Origin: Polyporus tsugae
Lineage: Eukaryota; Basidiomycota; Agaricomycetes; Polyporales; Polyporaceae
Reading direction: 5' to 3'
Assembly (NCBI GenBank): GCA_024305745.1
Contig: JAHRBS010000010.1
Coordinates: 379,501 to 443,500 of the forward strand
Length of the DNA stretch: 64,000 nt
Shown here: positions 1 to 11,040 of the stretch, piece after piece
Layout of the letters: each line of letters begins with the position of its first letter
Numbering within the stretch: the first letter of the stretch is position 1
Program-made: the position numbers and the translations under genes
Notes under the pieces: model-generated
Database searches by the model: none
What the model saw: the letters and a program-made list of their open reading frames with translations, nothing else
What the model was told of the DNA's origin: nothing

Positions 1-65
1 AGAGGGAGGATCATTGAGTCTGCGTGGAAGTTGTGACAACACAACTTCAAGGTCGGTAATCTTCC

Positions 66-3000
66 ATGAACCCATCCTACAACTTTCCGGGCGACAGCTA
101 CGACTTCTCTCCTACTTTCATCCTGCCTTCCGCCCCGGAGCCCCAGTACGGTGAACAGTCCTCAGCCCCGCTCCCACCCTATCGGCCTCAGCCCATTTAC
201 GACTACCCCATCGACCCTGCGCTCGCATCTCAGCCGCCACTCCAGCCCGTCCCTCAAGCAGTCTTCTCCCCGTCGACCGGCTTCCGCATCAAATTACCCC
301 CCTTGAACTCGATGGCTCCCACTACTCGTGGCGCTTCTCGCCAGCAACCCAGCAGCCCCGTCGCTTCCGGCTCCGAGTACCACGAAAGCAATGCGTCGAT
401 GGAAGCCGAGGATCCACAGCCTGAAGAGGAAGAGCAGGAAGAACCTGTCGAGTACGGCGTTTCCTCACGCGGGAGACGCGTCGCAAAGAAGTCGTATCAC
501 GAGTCTGCAAGCGAGGACGACCCACTCGACACTCTCTCGCAGAAAGGAAAGGGCAAGCATATCGTCCCTGACCACGATGAAGGAGAAGAAGACGACGAGG
601 AGCCCGTCGGTAGTCGTTACGCCCTTCGTAACCGGCCCAGTCGTTCGATCATCGAAAGCGACGAAGAAGACGGAGAGGCGAAGGTCGCTCGGTATGCAAC
701 GCGCAACAGAACGAAGAACGGCAATGGTCAGTCGAACGGCGGGGGCGGAGGCCGTCTCACGCGACGCTCGAATGGACGCACTCGGCCCCAAGCGTCATCT
801 TCGCGGTCAACGCGTTTGTCCAAGCGTCGTACCCGCTCCAGCGTCCCAAACGACGAGGACGAGGACGGCTACGTGGACGAGCCCTCGTCCGGTACGGCCG
901 ACGGCGAAGGTTCCATTGATGAGGCCCCCGTTACGTCTCCCGAGCCCGAACCCGACGCAGACGCGGACGGCGAGGCTGATGCGGAAGGCGACGTGGATCA
1001 GGAACCGGAGCAAGACGGCAAGCCATATTCCCTGCGTCAACGAGCCAAGATCAACTACGCGATTCCTCCGCCTCTCGAGGAGATGCGCCCACCCCCCAAA
1101 CCCCGTCCCGGTGGCAGCAGGTCGCATCGCAACCCTAATCGGCCAAAGGCACCTGGCTGGAGCGCGACCGGCGCGGAGCTTAGCAGGTGGATGGGTGGCG
1201 GTGGAGACGATTCGGTGCGTATGCTTTCGCAATGATTTACTTCATTCTCTAACTGTGGCTTAGGACTCTGACCATGCCACTCGTACCCCTCGAAAACCGT
1301 TTGGTGGTATCGCGGGAGCTGGCGGCTCCGGAGGGATATTTGCTGCTGGTGGGGCTGGTGGTGGTGGGTTCCTCCCTGGTGATCTAGCAGCGGCAGCAGG
1401 AACGCCGTCCAACCTTGGCAAGGTCAGCGATGCGGGTAAGTTCTTTCATATAACAACCCCCGAACAGTCATTTAATACGCGCATACAGCTCTCGCCGACG
1501 CCGATCCTCTTGGAGTGAACCAGAACGTGACGTTCGATGAAGTGGGAGGTCTGGATGAACGTAAGTTTCACCTTCGATGACTATTTTTCTCCCTTTGTTC
1601 ACTGCGGTGTCTCAAGACATCAACTCCTTGAAGGAGATGACCCTTCTTCCGCTCCTGTACCCCGAGGTCTTCCAGCGGTTCAACCTTACCCCTCCTCGTG
1701 GTGTGCTCTTCCATGGGCCACCCGGGACTGGCAAGACGTTGCTTGCGCGGGCACTGGCAGCGAGTTGTCGATCCAATGGCAAAGGCATTTGTGAGTCTTT
1801 TCACTCTCGCATAACAGGCAATGGTCCATGTCCCCGCCCCCGAACAAGCTTGTCATTGTGACCGCGTTGGGTCTCCTGGTCACAAGGCTGGTCCGATGAG
1901 CCCATCCGAGGTTCACATCCTGGACAGGCCTGTCGACGTGACCACGACAGGAGACCAATCTAAACACCGTTAACAAGCAGGTTCTAGGGGACATTGACCA
2001 ATGCCCGTTGTGACGGTTCTTCATCGTTGTCATTCTCATGGATCCTGGTAGCGTTTTTCATGCGGAAGGGTGCGGATTGCTTGTCCAAGTGGGTTGGTGA
2101 GGCAGAGCGCCAACTACGACTACTCTTCGAAGAGGCCCGCAATCAGCAACCGAGTATCATCTTCTTCGACGAGATTGATGGCCTCGCGCCCGTGCGTTCG
2201 TCTAAGCAAGATCAGATTCATGCGTCGATCGTCTCGACGCTGCTTGCCCTCATGGACGGCATGGACGGCCGTGGTCAGGTCGTTGTCATCGGCGCCACAA
2301 ATCGTCCGGACGCCGTCGACCCAGCGCTACGGCGACCCGGTCGCTTCGACAGGGAGTTCTACTTCTCATTGCCAACATTGGAGGCGCGCGAGAAGATCCT
2401 GGGCATCATGACGAAGAAGTGGGCAGGTTGGGACGGCGAGAAAGGCGCCGAGAATGCAAAGGGGTTGGCCAAACTCACGAAGGGCTATGGAGGTGCCGAC
2501 TTGCGGGTTCGTTCCCACTTGAAATATACACGCGAAATGTTGGCGTTAATGCTGGAGTGTTACAGGCTCTGTGTACGGAAGCGGCGCTCAACGCTGTCCA
2601 ACGCCGATACCCGCAGATCTACAAGTCGAACGATCGGCTGCTGCTGCAACCGGACTCGATCGAGGTCGAGCTCCGCGATTTCATGATCTCGGTCAAGAGT
2701 GCGTGCCTGATCATCCTGATCTGCTGTGCTATGACGGTGCTTACTTTATCGCTATGCAGAGCTGGTGCCTTCTTCGGCCCGTTCAGTATCCTCAGCGGCG
2801 TCCACGCTCCCCACTCAGCTCGTGCCGTTGTTACAAGAACCACTTGATAAGATCAAGGAGGTCATCGGCAAGGTTCTCCCTCTGAGCAAGAAACGATCTG
2901 CGCTGGAAGAAGCGGAATGGGAGGATGTCGGCGGCTCCGAGGGTGCACTTGAGCGCGAGCTCATGATGCAGTCGATGGAGACATTGCGTGTATACCGCCC

Positions 3001-5174
3001 GAGGGTGGCACTGCACGGGCCAGTCGGGATGGGTCAAGCATACATCGCTGCCGCCGCGCTCCATCATCTCGAGGGATACCACGTACAGAGTCTCGACCTC
3101 GGATCGCTGTTGGCTGACTCGACAAGGGTATGTGGATCCTGGTGTGTTCTGCGTGACATATGTCTGACGTCCTGCAACAGACACCCGAGGCCGCGATTGT
3201 TCAACTCTTTGTAGAAGCTAAGCGGCATCAGCCATCTGTGGTGTATATCCCATCGCTGGTCGGGTGGTGTGCCGCCGTGACGGAGACTGCCCGGACGACC
3301 GTCCGCGCCATGCTCGACACCCTCTCGCCAACAGATCCGGTGCTCCTCCTTGCTGTTGTGGATGGGGCCTTCAGTGAATTGCCGCGCGACGTGCGGCAAT
3401 GGTTCGGGCCTATTCGCGAGAACCGCGTCGCACTCGTGACGCCGAGCGCATCGCAACGGGAAGCGTTCTTCGAAGGGCTGTTCAAGGACATCAGGCGCCC
3501 GCCGAATGAGTTCCCTGACGGCATGAAGCGAAAGAAGCGTGTGCTGGAGGAGCTGCCGATCGCGCCACCTTTGGAGCCACGGCAGCCCACAGCGGCGGAG
3601 CTTGCGGTGCAGCAGGAGAACGACCAGCGCATCGTCACGTTGCTCAAGTACCGCCTTGGACCCATTCTCAGCGAGCTCAAGAGGAAGTTCAAGCGGTTCA
3701 CGAAGCGTGCTGCGGTGAGTATTTACCGTCTATGATGCGGAGCGTCGCTCATATTTCGATGCAGGAGGAGTACAACTACGATTTCAATGCGCCTCCACCA
3801 CCGCCTCAAGTTCAATTGGTCGCTTCTTCTGTCGAGGTGCACACACATACACAGGCTAACGGCGTTATCGAGATCGTCGAGGATAGTCAACCCCAGCAGC
3901 CAGCTATTGAAGTCGCAGTGTTCAACCAAGCCCAAGAGCAGTTTATCCAAGAACCGCCGCTCTTCGACATGGACCTCGAGCGCATGAACGTCGAGTTGTA
4001 TAAAGGTCGGTACCTCACGCTGGAGGACTTCCTCGACGACATCCGGAAGATCGTCCACAACGCCGGCGTTAGGATCAACGAGGACCCAGAGCGGCTGTTC
4101 AGAGCGCAGGCGATGCTGACTGCGGCCGAGGTCAGCTGCCAAGATTTCGACCCGCAATTTAGGCTCGAGTGCCAGCGGATGGCCGTCCGCGAACGCCAGC
4201 GGCGCGAGGAGTTTAGGAAGACCAAGGGGAAGGAGAAGGCCGCTGAACAGCCTGCGCAGAACGGGGAGTACGCGCCTGGTACACGACGGAGTGCCCGTCA
4301 TAACGGCCAGGAGCCCGAGATCGCGATCACGGACCCCGTGCAGCTCGAACGTAAGCTAAAGAGGCAACGTTCAAACGGCGGTGAAGCGACTCCTTCGGAG
4401 GACGAGAACGGCGAGCGCGTGGCGAAGAAGTCGCGGACCGATGACGAGGACGTCTGGACGTCTGGAGAGCCACCTCAGACTCCGACTACTGTTGGGCGCT
4501 CATTGAGCGTACGCTTCGCGGACGAGGTTGATCTTGGACCTGGTTCGCCATCAGGTAGCGGTGCGCCTCTTGCCCTTGGGGAGGTCGATGCCGAATCTCA
4601 GGAGACTTCTCGTCGGTCTGGCTTTGATCCCTCACTGCTCAACCCGATGTCTCCGGTTGACGCCCAGATGGGTATACCTACTGATCCTCCCGATAATCCC
4701 TTCTCCGCCGTGTCCAACTCCTCTGGGACTGCCATCCCACCGCCCGAGCCAGTACCACAACCCAATGGAATCATCAGCTTGAACGGCTTACCTGCAGACG
4801 CCCCAGCCATCCTTGACGATGAAGGCGACCATCCGATGGAGCCAACCCCTCCGGCAAAAGTATCTGCGCCGGAGGTGGCGCCGCAACCCGAACCCCAGCC
4901 TGAGGTGCCCATGGAGGTCGAGCGCTCGCCGACGCCTCTGCCCGACTTCCATCTTGACCAAGACGCGCTCGGGGACCTCAAGGTGTTCCTGCGCGACGCT
5001 ACCGGATCACTCAACGTCGAGCAGCTCGAGCAGCTGCGCGCGACGTGTCTCGGCCTGGTCTGGCAGCATCGGCAGGACTGGGACCGGACGGGCCTGGTGC
5101 GGGAGCTCAAGGAGGAGGCGGAGGAATTCGTAAGGGAGGTGCTGTTAGACGACGCGGACGCGGCTTCTCCATGA
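66..5174 (+). CDS. YTA7: Yta7/ATAD2-type AAA+ ATPase with bromodomain
   Basis: Nuclear chromatin-associated AAA+ ATPase of the Yta7/Abo1/ATAD2 family, which handles histone H3-H4 and nucleosome density. Exons: 66-1214, 1264-1435, 1489-1560, 1617-1790, 2052-2506, 2566-2698, 2760-3127, 3181-3714, 3765-5174. They join in frame to 1488 aa. The first ~380 residues are acidic and low complexity. AAA1 has Walker A GPPGTGKT (498-505), Walker B IIFFDEID (DE at 562-563) and [13 protein letters not shown]2 has a degenerate Walker A (GPVGMGQAY from 805) with Gln in place of the catalytic Lys, as expected for the inactive second ring of this family. A bromodomain-like region lies around 990-1140, followed by an acidic, Pro-rich tail. 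The ATG at 66 is the first in frame, but an upstream start cannot be excluded. Intron 4 (1791-2051, 261 nt) is long for this genome. Confidence 0.93.
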
Positions 5175-5956
5175 TTGTGAGTGATGAGGTCGGGGTCGTT
5201 CGAAACTTCGGACTGTCGTCTTCGTTTCTGTTTTGTTTTTCAATCGTGCTCCCGTTCCTGCGAATGGTTTCATGAGTCTCGGCCTGCAACATCCCCCCTC
5301 TGTAGATTATTACCTGCCATTAGTACTGCTTGTGTAGCCATCTCTAACTCGACAAATGCGATTCGATACGTTATTATCCAGGAGGGCGTAGTGTGCTCCG
5401 AAGACCCGAACTGAAGCGCCCAAAATATTCCGCCATCATCTGCTCTTTCTCGCGCCCTCCTACCTCAATGTACGTTCTCTGCTTTTGTTATGACTGTGGC
5501 TCACGCATTTGCGTCCTTTGCAACAAATCAAGGATTTGAGAAGAAAATGGACCAGCATGACTGTTCCTCGCCTTCTTCATTTACAACGAGTCGCAACACT
5601 GGCATCGATGACATTGCGTGCGTGTCTCCAGCTTCCCAATAAATAAGCATATTCCGTAGGCTTGGCGGCTGGGGGTTCAAACCCTACCCCCAGTTGCCAT
5701 GACGGCCTCCCAGGACTACCTACTTGTACAGGATTATGAATGGCTACATGTGTGACCTAACTACCGGTAAGAGCGCATATACTACAGTAAACTGTAATAG
5801 GGTCCATGCCCAGAACGCTAACTACATGGATAGCCCAGAACGACTCAGGACCGCCAGTCCGATGCCCCAGTCCTCCTAAAAATACCCCAGCTCGAGCGAC
5901 AGATTGGCTCAGCAAATGGTAGGTCGCCATCCCACCACTCGCGTCACCGAGTCCGT
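5175..5956. other. Intergenic, convergent 3' ends
   Basis: This is the spacer between the convergent YTA7-like gene and the hypothetical gene on the minus strand. It presumably holds both 3' UTRs. The only structure seen is a GC-rich hairpin near 5669-5693 (arms CTGGGGGT/ACCCCCAG). No gene is supported here. Confidence 0.5.
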
Positions 5957-6661
5957 CTAATCATCCGTCGCGCCCGTAGGACGAAGTCGGCTAAGGAAGC
6001 GCGACCAGAGGCTCGGAGACCCTTCCGCTCGCGCAATCTGGCATTGTGTGTTATAGGGAGTATCAGATCGGTCCCGGGACGTCTCTCGGGCTGAGGGCGA
6101 ACTGACCTTGCGGCGACGCCGGCGGGAGTGGTTCCAGAAGACCGAACCGGTCGCGTCGGCCATGTCGATGATCACGAAGCCGTCGAGCACGTAGTCGATG
6201 TCCGAGTCGGAGGCGACCGAGTACCTGTCTGGCCAGAGGCGGTTGTGGTCGGCGTCATCTTCAGCCAACGCAACCGTTGCTTCGCCATCCGCAGGACCGT
6301 CGAAGTCAGGCCTGAAGTGGCTGGGGTAGCCAGCCCCGGCCACTGCTAACCCAGCGCTGGCGAGCCGTTCGACGGTCGGAAGGCCGGATGCATCGTTCCC
6401 TGGAGAGCGGTTTCTCTGAAGTACGGCTGCATACGATCTGTTCTCGGGGAGCTTACCCGTTCGCTGGAGCTTCTCCCAGGCCCTGATCTCCTCCCACATC
6501 CTCGCGTTCAGCCGTCGCTTGACGAACGTGCTGGTGTCGGTGTCGGGGTTGGTGATGGGTTTGAAGAAGCGGGTACCGAAAGGAGTGCGAGAGAAGGCGT
6601 CAGGGAGGAAGAAGGTGGTGGTGTCGAGTTGGCGGAGGGTTGGGGAGTTGGTGCACAACAT
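5957..6661 (-). CDS. Hypothetical protein, possible N-terminal membrane anchor
   Basis: An open frame of about 234 codons from the first in-frame ATG (6661) to TAG (5957). I do not recognise the family. The frame stays open and hydrophobic upstream of this ATG (to about 6688), preceded by a plausible acceptor. An earlier exon around 6776-6803 (hydrophobic, read VFTILIEPR) could join it through an intron and complete a signal anchor, but I found no in-frame ATG for that exon, so the 5' end is unresolved. The central part has a motif-like stretch IDYVLDGFVIIDMADATGS. A basic cluster (RRRRRK) precedes a possible 69-nt intron (GTCAGT...CCAG, multiple of three), so the C terminus may be shorter. 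Ser/Pro/Arg-rich ends suggest a partly disordered protein. Confidence 0.5.
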   Translation of the reverse strand: MLCTNSPTLRQLDTTTFFLPDAFSRTPFGTRFFKPITNPDTDTSTFVKRRLNARMWEEIRAWEKLQRTGKLPENRSYAAVLQRNRSPGNDASGLPTVERLASAGLAVAGAGYPSHFRPDFDGPADGEATVALAEDDADHNRLWPDRYSVASDSDIDYVLDGFVIIDMADATGSVFWNHSRRRRRKVSSPSARETSRDRSDTPYNTQCQIARAEGSPSLWSRFLSRLRPTGATDD

Positions 6662-6689
6662 GATGGCGAGGAAGACCGTGAAGAGCACT

Positions 6690-8318
6690 GCCTAGCAGCG
6701 AAAGGTTGCGAGTAGATGGTGGTATGGACACAAGGTAGGTGAGATGCCAGCCGCGACTTGGGGGCTGTCGTGTACCTCTGGGCTCGATCAGTATGGTGAA
6801 CACGTGAGTATTCTCTTGTCGTTCTCTTGTACTATGAATTATCTATTCAGCTGATATACCCGACATGTACAAGGATCAAATTGGGTGAATGCGGACGCGG
6901 AAGTGCGACGACACGTTCGCACAGACGGCCCTTATTCGGTTCAAGTCCATAATGCAGTGGCGAACTTCTGCGATGGTTAGCTCAGTTCACAAATTCCCAT
7001 GCATTACGACCCTTGGTGTCTAGGCTCTCTTCTGTTCGGTTTCTGCAAACAGAAGCGGCGACGCGGGGCCCAAATCCTGATGTCAGCGAGAGGCAGCCAC
7101 CCGCCGAAAGATGTATAAGACTCTGTGCACGACGATGCTCTTGCCCACCACAGATCTACACCATCATCTCCAGTTGCATGCAACGTTACCTCTACCACCC
7201 CACTCGACCGCCAGACTTTGCAGACCTCTCGGTACCTCCACCATGAGTGTGCGGAGGTACTTGTTCCATCCCACTCGTCCTCTTGAATCTTTTTCTCTCC
7301 TTTCTTAGAGGGGACTCATCGGCGAAGACGCCGTCACGATCGCATGGTGTCCCTAGCGCCCGCATTCGTCCTCGTCCTTCCCTCTCATCACCTCAGTTCA
7401 AGGTGAACTCGCGCAGCACGGCACCCTCGCAATCTCAACCTACCCTTGACTGCTGCCTCAACCTGTCCCTTCGCTGGCTTACTCAAATGGTTGCTCCTAT
7501 CCACCGCACTTGGCCGACATTAGCACCACTGCTATAAGTACGGGAACTCGGTGCGTACGGTGACTCCGTCATTTCCGGATCAGCACTCTCTATATCTGAA
7601 ATTATTGCCATGCAGAATGCGGGCGAAATCTGGTCGACGCGCGTGCAATGAGACTTCTCGTACTTACAGAGTGCGTTACGGCCCTCCATGATTGTGCCCG
7701 CGCAAGTTCCAGTACGCATGCATCATCTGCAGGCCTGTCGTTGGGCGCCGCGCCTAGTCGCGCATTGCTTCTGGGTCGGGTTCCTTTTGGGCGATTGGAC
7801 GTTACATAATAGTCAGGCGATTATATTGAAGGCACAGAGCGTGGCGCACACTTTGAGCAGTGCACATGTCCCTGCTCGCCTCAAAAACAATGTCTCATCG
7901 CATACTTAAACTAGACTACCACTTCAATGTGGCAATGTGCAATCCCGTCGTCGTATATTTACGGAGAACTAGAAGGGGATGGCGCGCTGCGATGTACGAC
8001 AACCCATGCACCTTCAACAATAGTGGCAAAAAGACAAGAGATGTGCTATTGGGGACCAATCGGGGACGTGCAGATGCTGCGGAGACTTTCCCTGCTCGCG
8101 GCTGCTTCATGCTTGATCAGATCGAGTCAGATGGGAATCGCGTCGCACACAGGAAAGCGTTTCGGTCCCGCAAAAAAATCCTTTACTACGATCGCAACAC
8201 ATCATGAAAGGTAAAGTAGTGGTATAGAGAAGTTCTTATTCGCGCATGATCATGATGGTCGTGAATCCTTGCCACCCGGTCAACGGGGACATCACAGCGA
8301 ACAGTCGTGCCAGAGCGC
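6690..8318. other. Region without a supported gene
   Basis: About 1.6 kb with only short, inconsistent open frames on both strands. It contains imperfect direct repeats near 7188-7275 (TACC-CCCACTCG-type) and pyrimidine-rich stretches near 7280-7450 that could be promoter or UTR sequence. No coding feature can be defended. Confidence 0.4.
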
Positions 8319-9678
8319 TTAGAGGCTGCCCTTCGCCGCCCTGATCCACTCGGCGTTGGCGTGGGGGTACTGCAAAGAAACGAGATGAGCTCGAGATGCC
8401 GAAGCTGGTGTGGGACAGACGGGAGAAGACGACGCACCTGCCAGACCATGACACCGCCCTTCCAGCCCTTGGCGTGGGCCTGCTTGACGCACGACCCGAG
8501 CTGAGCGGGGGACATGTAGCCGTTGGACGCATCTGCAGCCGTCGCAGGCTTGCCGATGACGAGCTTGTTGAGGGAGATGCCGTGCTTCGGGATCTCGAGG
8601 AGCGCCGTGCCGGGGAATGCACCACCCGACTTGGAGATCAGGCTCTCGCAGTCCGAGTACAGGTTCTGGTTGTAGAACTGCACGTTGTACTGTGGACAAG
8701 GGAGGGCGCGAGGCGCGACGGTCAGAGCCGGTCGTCGACCAACACAGAACACGGGGAATACGGCGACATACCCAGTCGATGAGATGACCGACGTTCTTGT
8801 TGACCTTGACGTATGCACCGGCAGCGAACTGGTGGTTAGGAGCGAGCCAGGGCGCGAGCGGCGCGTGTGAGAGGAGGTAGTGGCCCTTGGGGAGCGTCTT
8901 GCGCAGCGTCTGGGTGAAGCTCGTCAACCACTCCTCAGCCTTCCCGTCGCCCTTGTTCATCGCCGCCAAGTCCTCGTAGTCGACGTCGATCCCGTCGAGT
9001 CCGTTGCTCTTCACAAACTTGGCCATGGTGTTCGCCGTGTCGACCGCGTTTGCGCCGGCGGTCGTGGGGGTGTCGGTCTGGCCGAAGGCGGACACCATGA
9101 TCTTGATGCCGGCCTTGTGGTACTCGGAGCTCTTGGCCTTCTTCGCGGAGGCCGAGAGGCCGGCGTAGTTGGCCGCCTGGTCGACCGCGCCCTTGCAGGT
9201 CAGGAACGACAGCGCAACGACGTTGTAGCCCTAGGAAAGAGCACATGTCAGCAAAGGTGGCTAGCCTGATCAGAGTGGACACGAGCACGACGCTCACCTT
9301 GAGCGTGGAGGCCGGGGGAAGGGCGCCCGAAACGAAGTTGTCTGAGTAGATGACGAATCGCGAGTGGGAGGCGCCAGAGTGTCCATGTTTGTGAGATTTG
9401 GGGTGGGACTTGTGGGACTTGTGGGACTTGTGAGACTTGGAGTGGCCTTTGGCTTTCGGGTGACCTTTGGCTTTCGGGTGACCTTTGGCTTTCGGGTGGC
9501 CTTTGGCTTTCGGGTGGGCGTGGGCGTGGGCGTGGGCGTGAGAACTAGGGGCAGCACGCGCCGCCAACCAAGAGACGTCGCCGTTGGCGGGGGCCGGAGC
9601 AGCAACGACGATGCTGCTCACGGACGCCAGCGTCAGAGCGGCAAGGAGGGAAGTGACCATGCGAGCGAAGGAGAACAT
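8319..9678 (-). CDS. Secreted GH18 chitinase-like enzyme
   Basis: Glycoside hydrolase family 18 protein, predicted to be secreted and to cleave beta-1,4-GlcNAc linkages (chitin or related glycans). Exons on the minus strand: 9298-9678, 8772-9230, 8438-8689, 8319-8369. All introns are phase 0 (67, 82 and 68 nt), giving 380 aa. Residues 1 to about 26 are a signal peptide (MFSFARMVTSLLAALTLA...). About 45-110 is a low-complexity His/Lys/Gly/Ser region with HAHAHAHAH, four HPKAKG-type units and HKS repeats. The catalytic DxxDxDxE motif reads DGIDVDYE, with Asp206, Asp209, Asp211 and the acid/base Glu213 all present. Downstream YNVQFYNQ and GGVMVWQ match GH18 strands. Whether the substrate is chitin or an N-glycan core cannot be read from sequence alone. 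Confidence 0.92.
9390..9545 (-). repeat. Coding minisatellite: HPKAKG and HKS units
   Basis: Four near-perfect 18-bp units (plus strand TTTGGCTTTCGGGTGACC-like) sit next to 9-bp units encoding SHK. All lie in the first exon of the GH18 gene and all preserve the frame. They encode a basic, His-rich linker between signal peptide and catalytic domain, possibly for cell-wall or metal binding (inference). Confidence 0.85.
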
Positions 9679-11040
9679 CTCTAGGACGTGAAGAAAGGTA
9701 AGAAAAAAAATAACAGAGAGTGTGGAGGAAGAAAGAAAAAAAGCCGACTAGCGGACTTGAGAAATGTGAAGGCGAAAGATCGTAAGGGAGCGGGAGCTGG
9801 GGTTCCTCGATGCCTCTCCCCCCTCCTTTATACTTTTTCCATAGCGGGGAATGTCCATACGTGACGGCCAAGGAGATGTGGACTCACCAGGGGTGCACAG
9901 CCTGGTCGTGAGCATACCGACGCCACACTAATGCAGCATGCGGTGCAACGAGGCAAACATCGCCCTCATTTTTGCAGCTCATGACCTGGGTCCTGGGCAA
10001 GCAATGATATCTGGGCAAATGTGATCTTGGTTGGGGTGGTTCTGAGACCCTGCCTCGCTGGTCAACCTGTTCTACGGAGAACTCCATACGCATCATCATG
10101 ACTTGGGCTCGTAGCATCAAGAATGCGAGATAGCCCACCTGGTTCCATGTGCCAAGCGTCCCGTCGTTGACAACAAGTTGACAACGGAGTTGACTCCCAA
10201 CTGGGATGGCATGCTCTTTCGCGCCACGGGCTCTAAGCATGACGCTACGCCAGGCAGGCTGAACACTTGGCGACCAACGAGGGCGCAGCGACAGACGGGA
10301 GGTCTTGATGGTGGTGGTTTGATGTGTTGATTGATGGGGGTTCAGCGCTCAGCACTGTGGTGCTTAACACCGCTTACTACACCCTGCCGCGAGAGGCACG
10401 TAGCCTCGATCCAGCCGTTCGGGTTCAGACTCCGCACAGGGTACCCAAACCGTCTCTCCACTCTCCGCGACTAGTTCGAGTCTAAGTAGTAAGTACACCT
10501 CGAGGAAACGCTGCGGGGGGCGATTCGAGACGGGCGAAGCGACAATGAATTCTGCTCGATTCTACTTATATGCTCAAGTCTACTAGGATCGTCGGTGGCA
10601 GTGCTACATACACGCAGTCCAGTCCGACGACCTAAAGTCAGTGCCATCAAGGAGAACCTTGGAGTTCGGAGAGAATCCACTGCTGCCTCCACTTTGGCCA
10701 ACCATCCGCCTGACATGGTGTTTCCAATCATTGGTGCAACTTGCAACGCCACCTAACGGTCGAGCGATGATAGGCGGTTCGCAGCCGCAATGCATCGACG
10801 CAAGGGTGGTTCTCACACACTCATCTTCTTCGCATTAGGCCTTGCATCGGCAGGATATCCAACCGTGCCCAATGGCCGGCTAATGTAGTAACAACTCAAG
10901 GGCAACGTAAGAAATGTACATGTGTTCCTGAATGAACCATCGTCAGCGATTCTAATGCCCAGCAGTGTCTATGTCGCCTTACCTTCTATCCTACATCCCA
11001 AGCCACATGAGTAGAGATACACACCACGCCTCCTCGTCTC
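9679..11040. other. Region without a supported gene; 5' side of GH18 and left edge of array
   Basis: The first ~200 bp upstream of the GH18 start is AT-richer and purine-rich on the plus strand (pyrimidine-rich on the coding strand), consistent with a fungal promoter. The rest, to 11,040, has only short unsupported frames. It is single-copy sequence that ends where the tandem array begins. Confidence 0.4.

Noticed and set aside
5665..5700. tRNA-like T-arm (GGTTCAAACCC within a hairpin)
   Set aside because: No matching D-arm, anticodon arm or acceptor stem lies at the right distance upstream. It is best seen as a simple hairpin.
6600..6803. Separate 67-codon minus-strand gene upstream of the hypothetical protein
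   Set aside because: It begins with GTG, not ATG, and its 3' part overlaps the next frame. At best a piece of it is an upstream exon.
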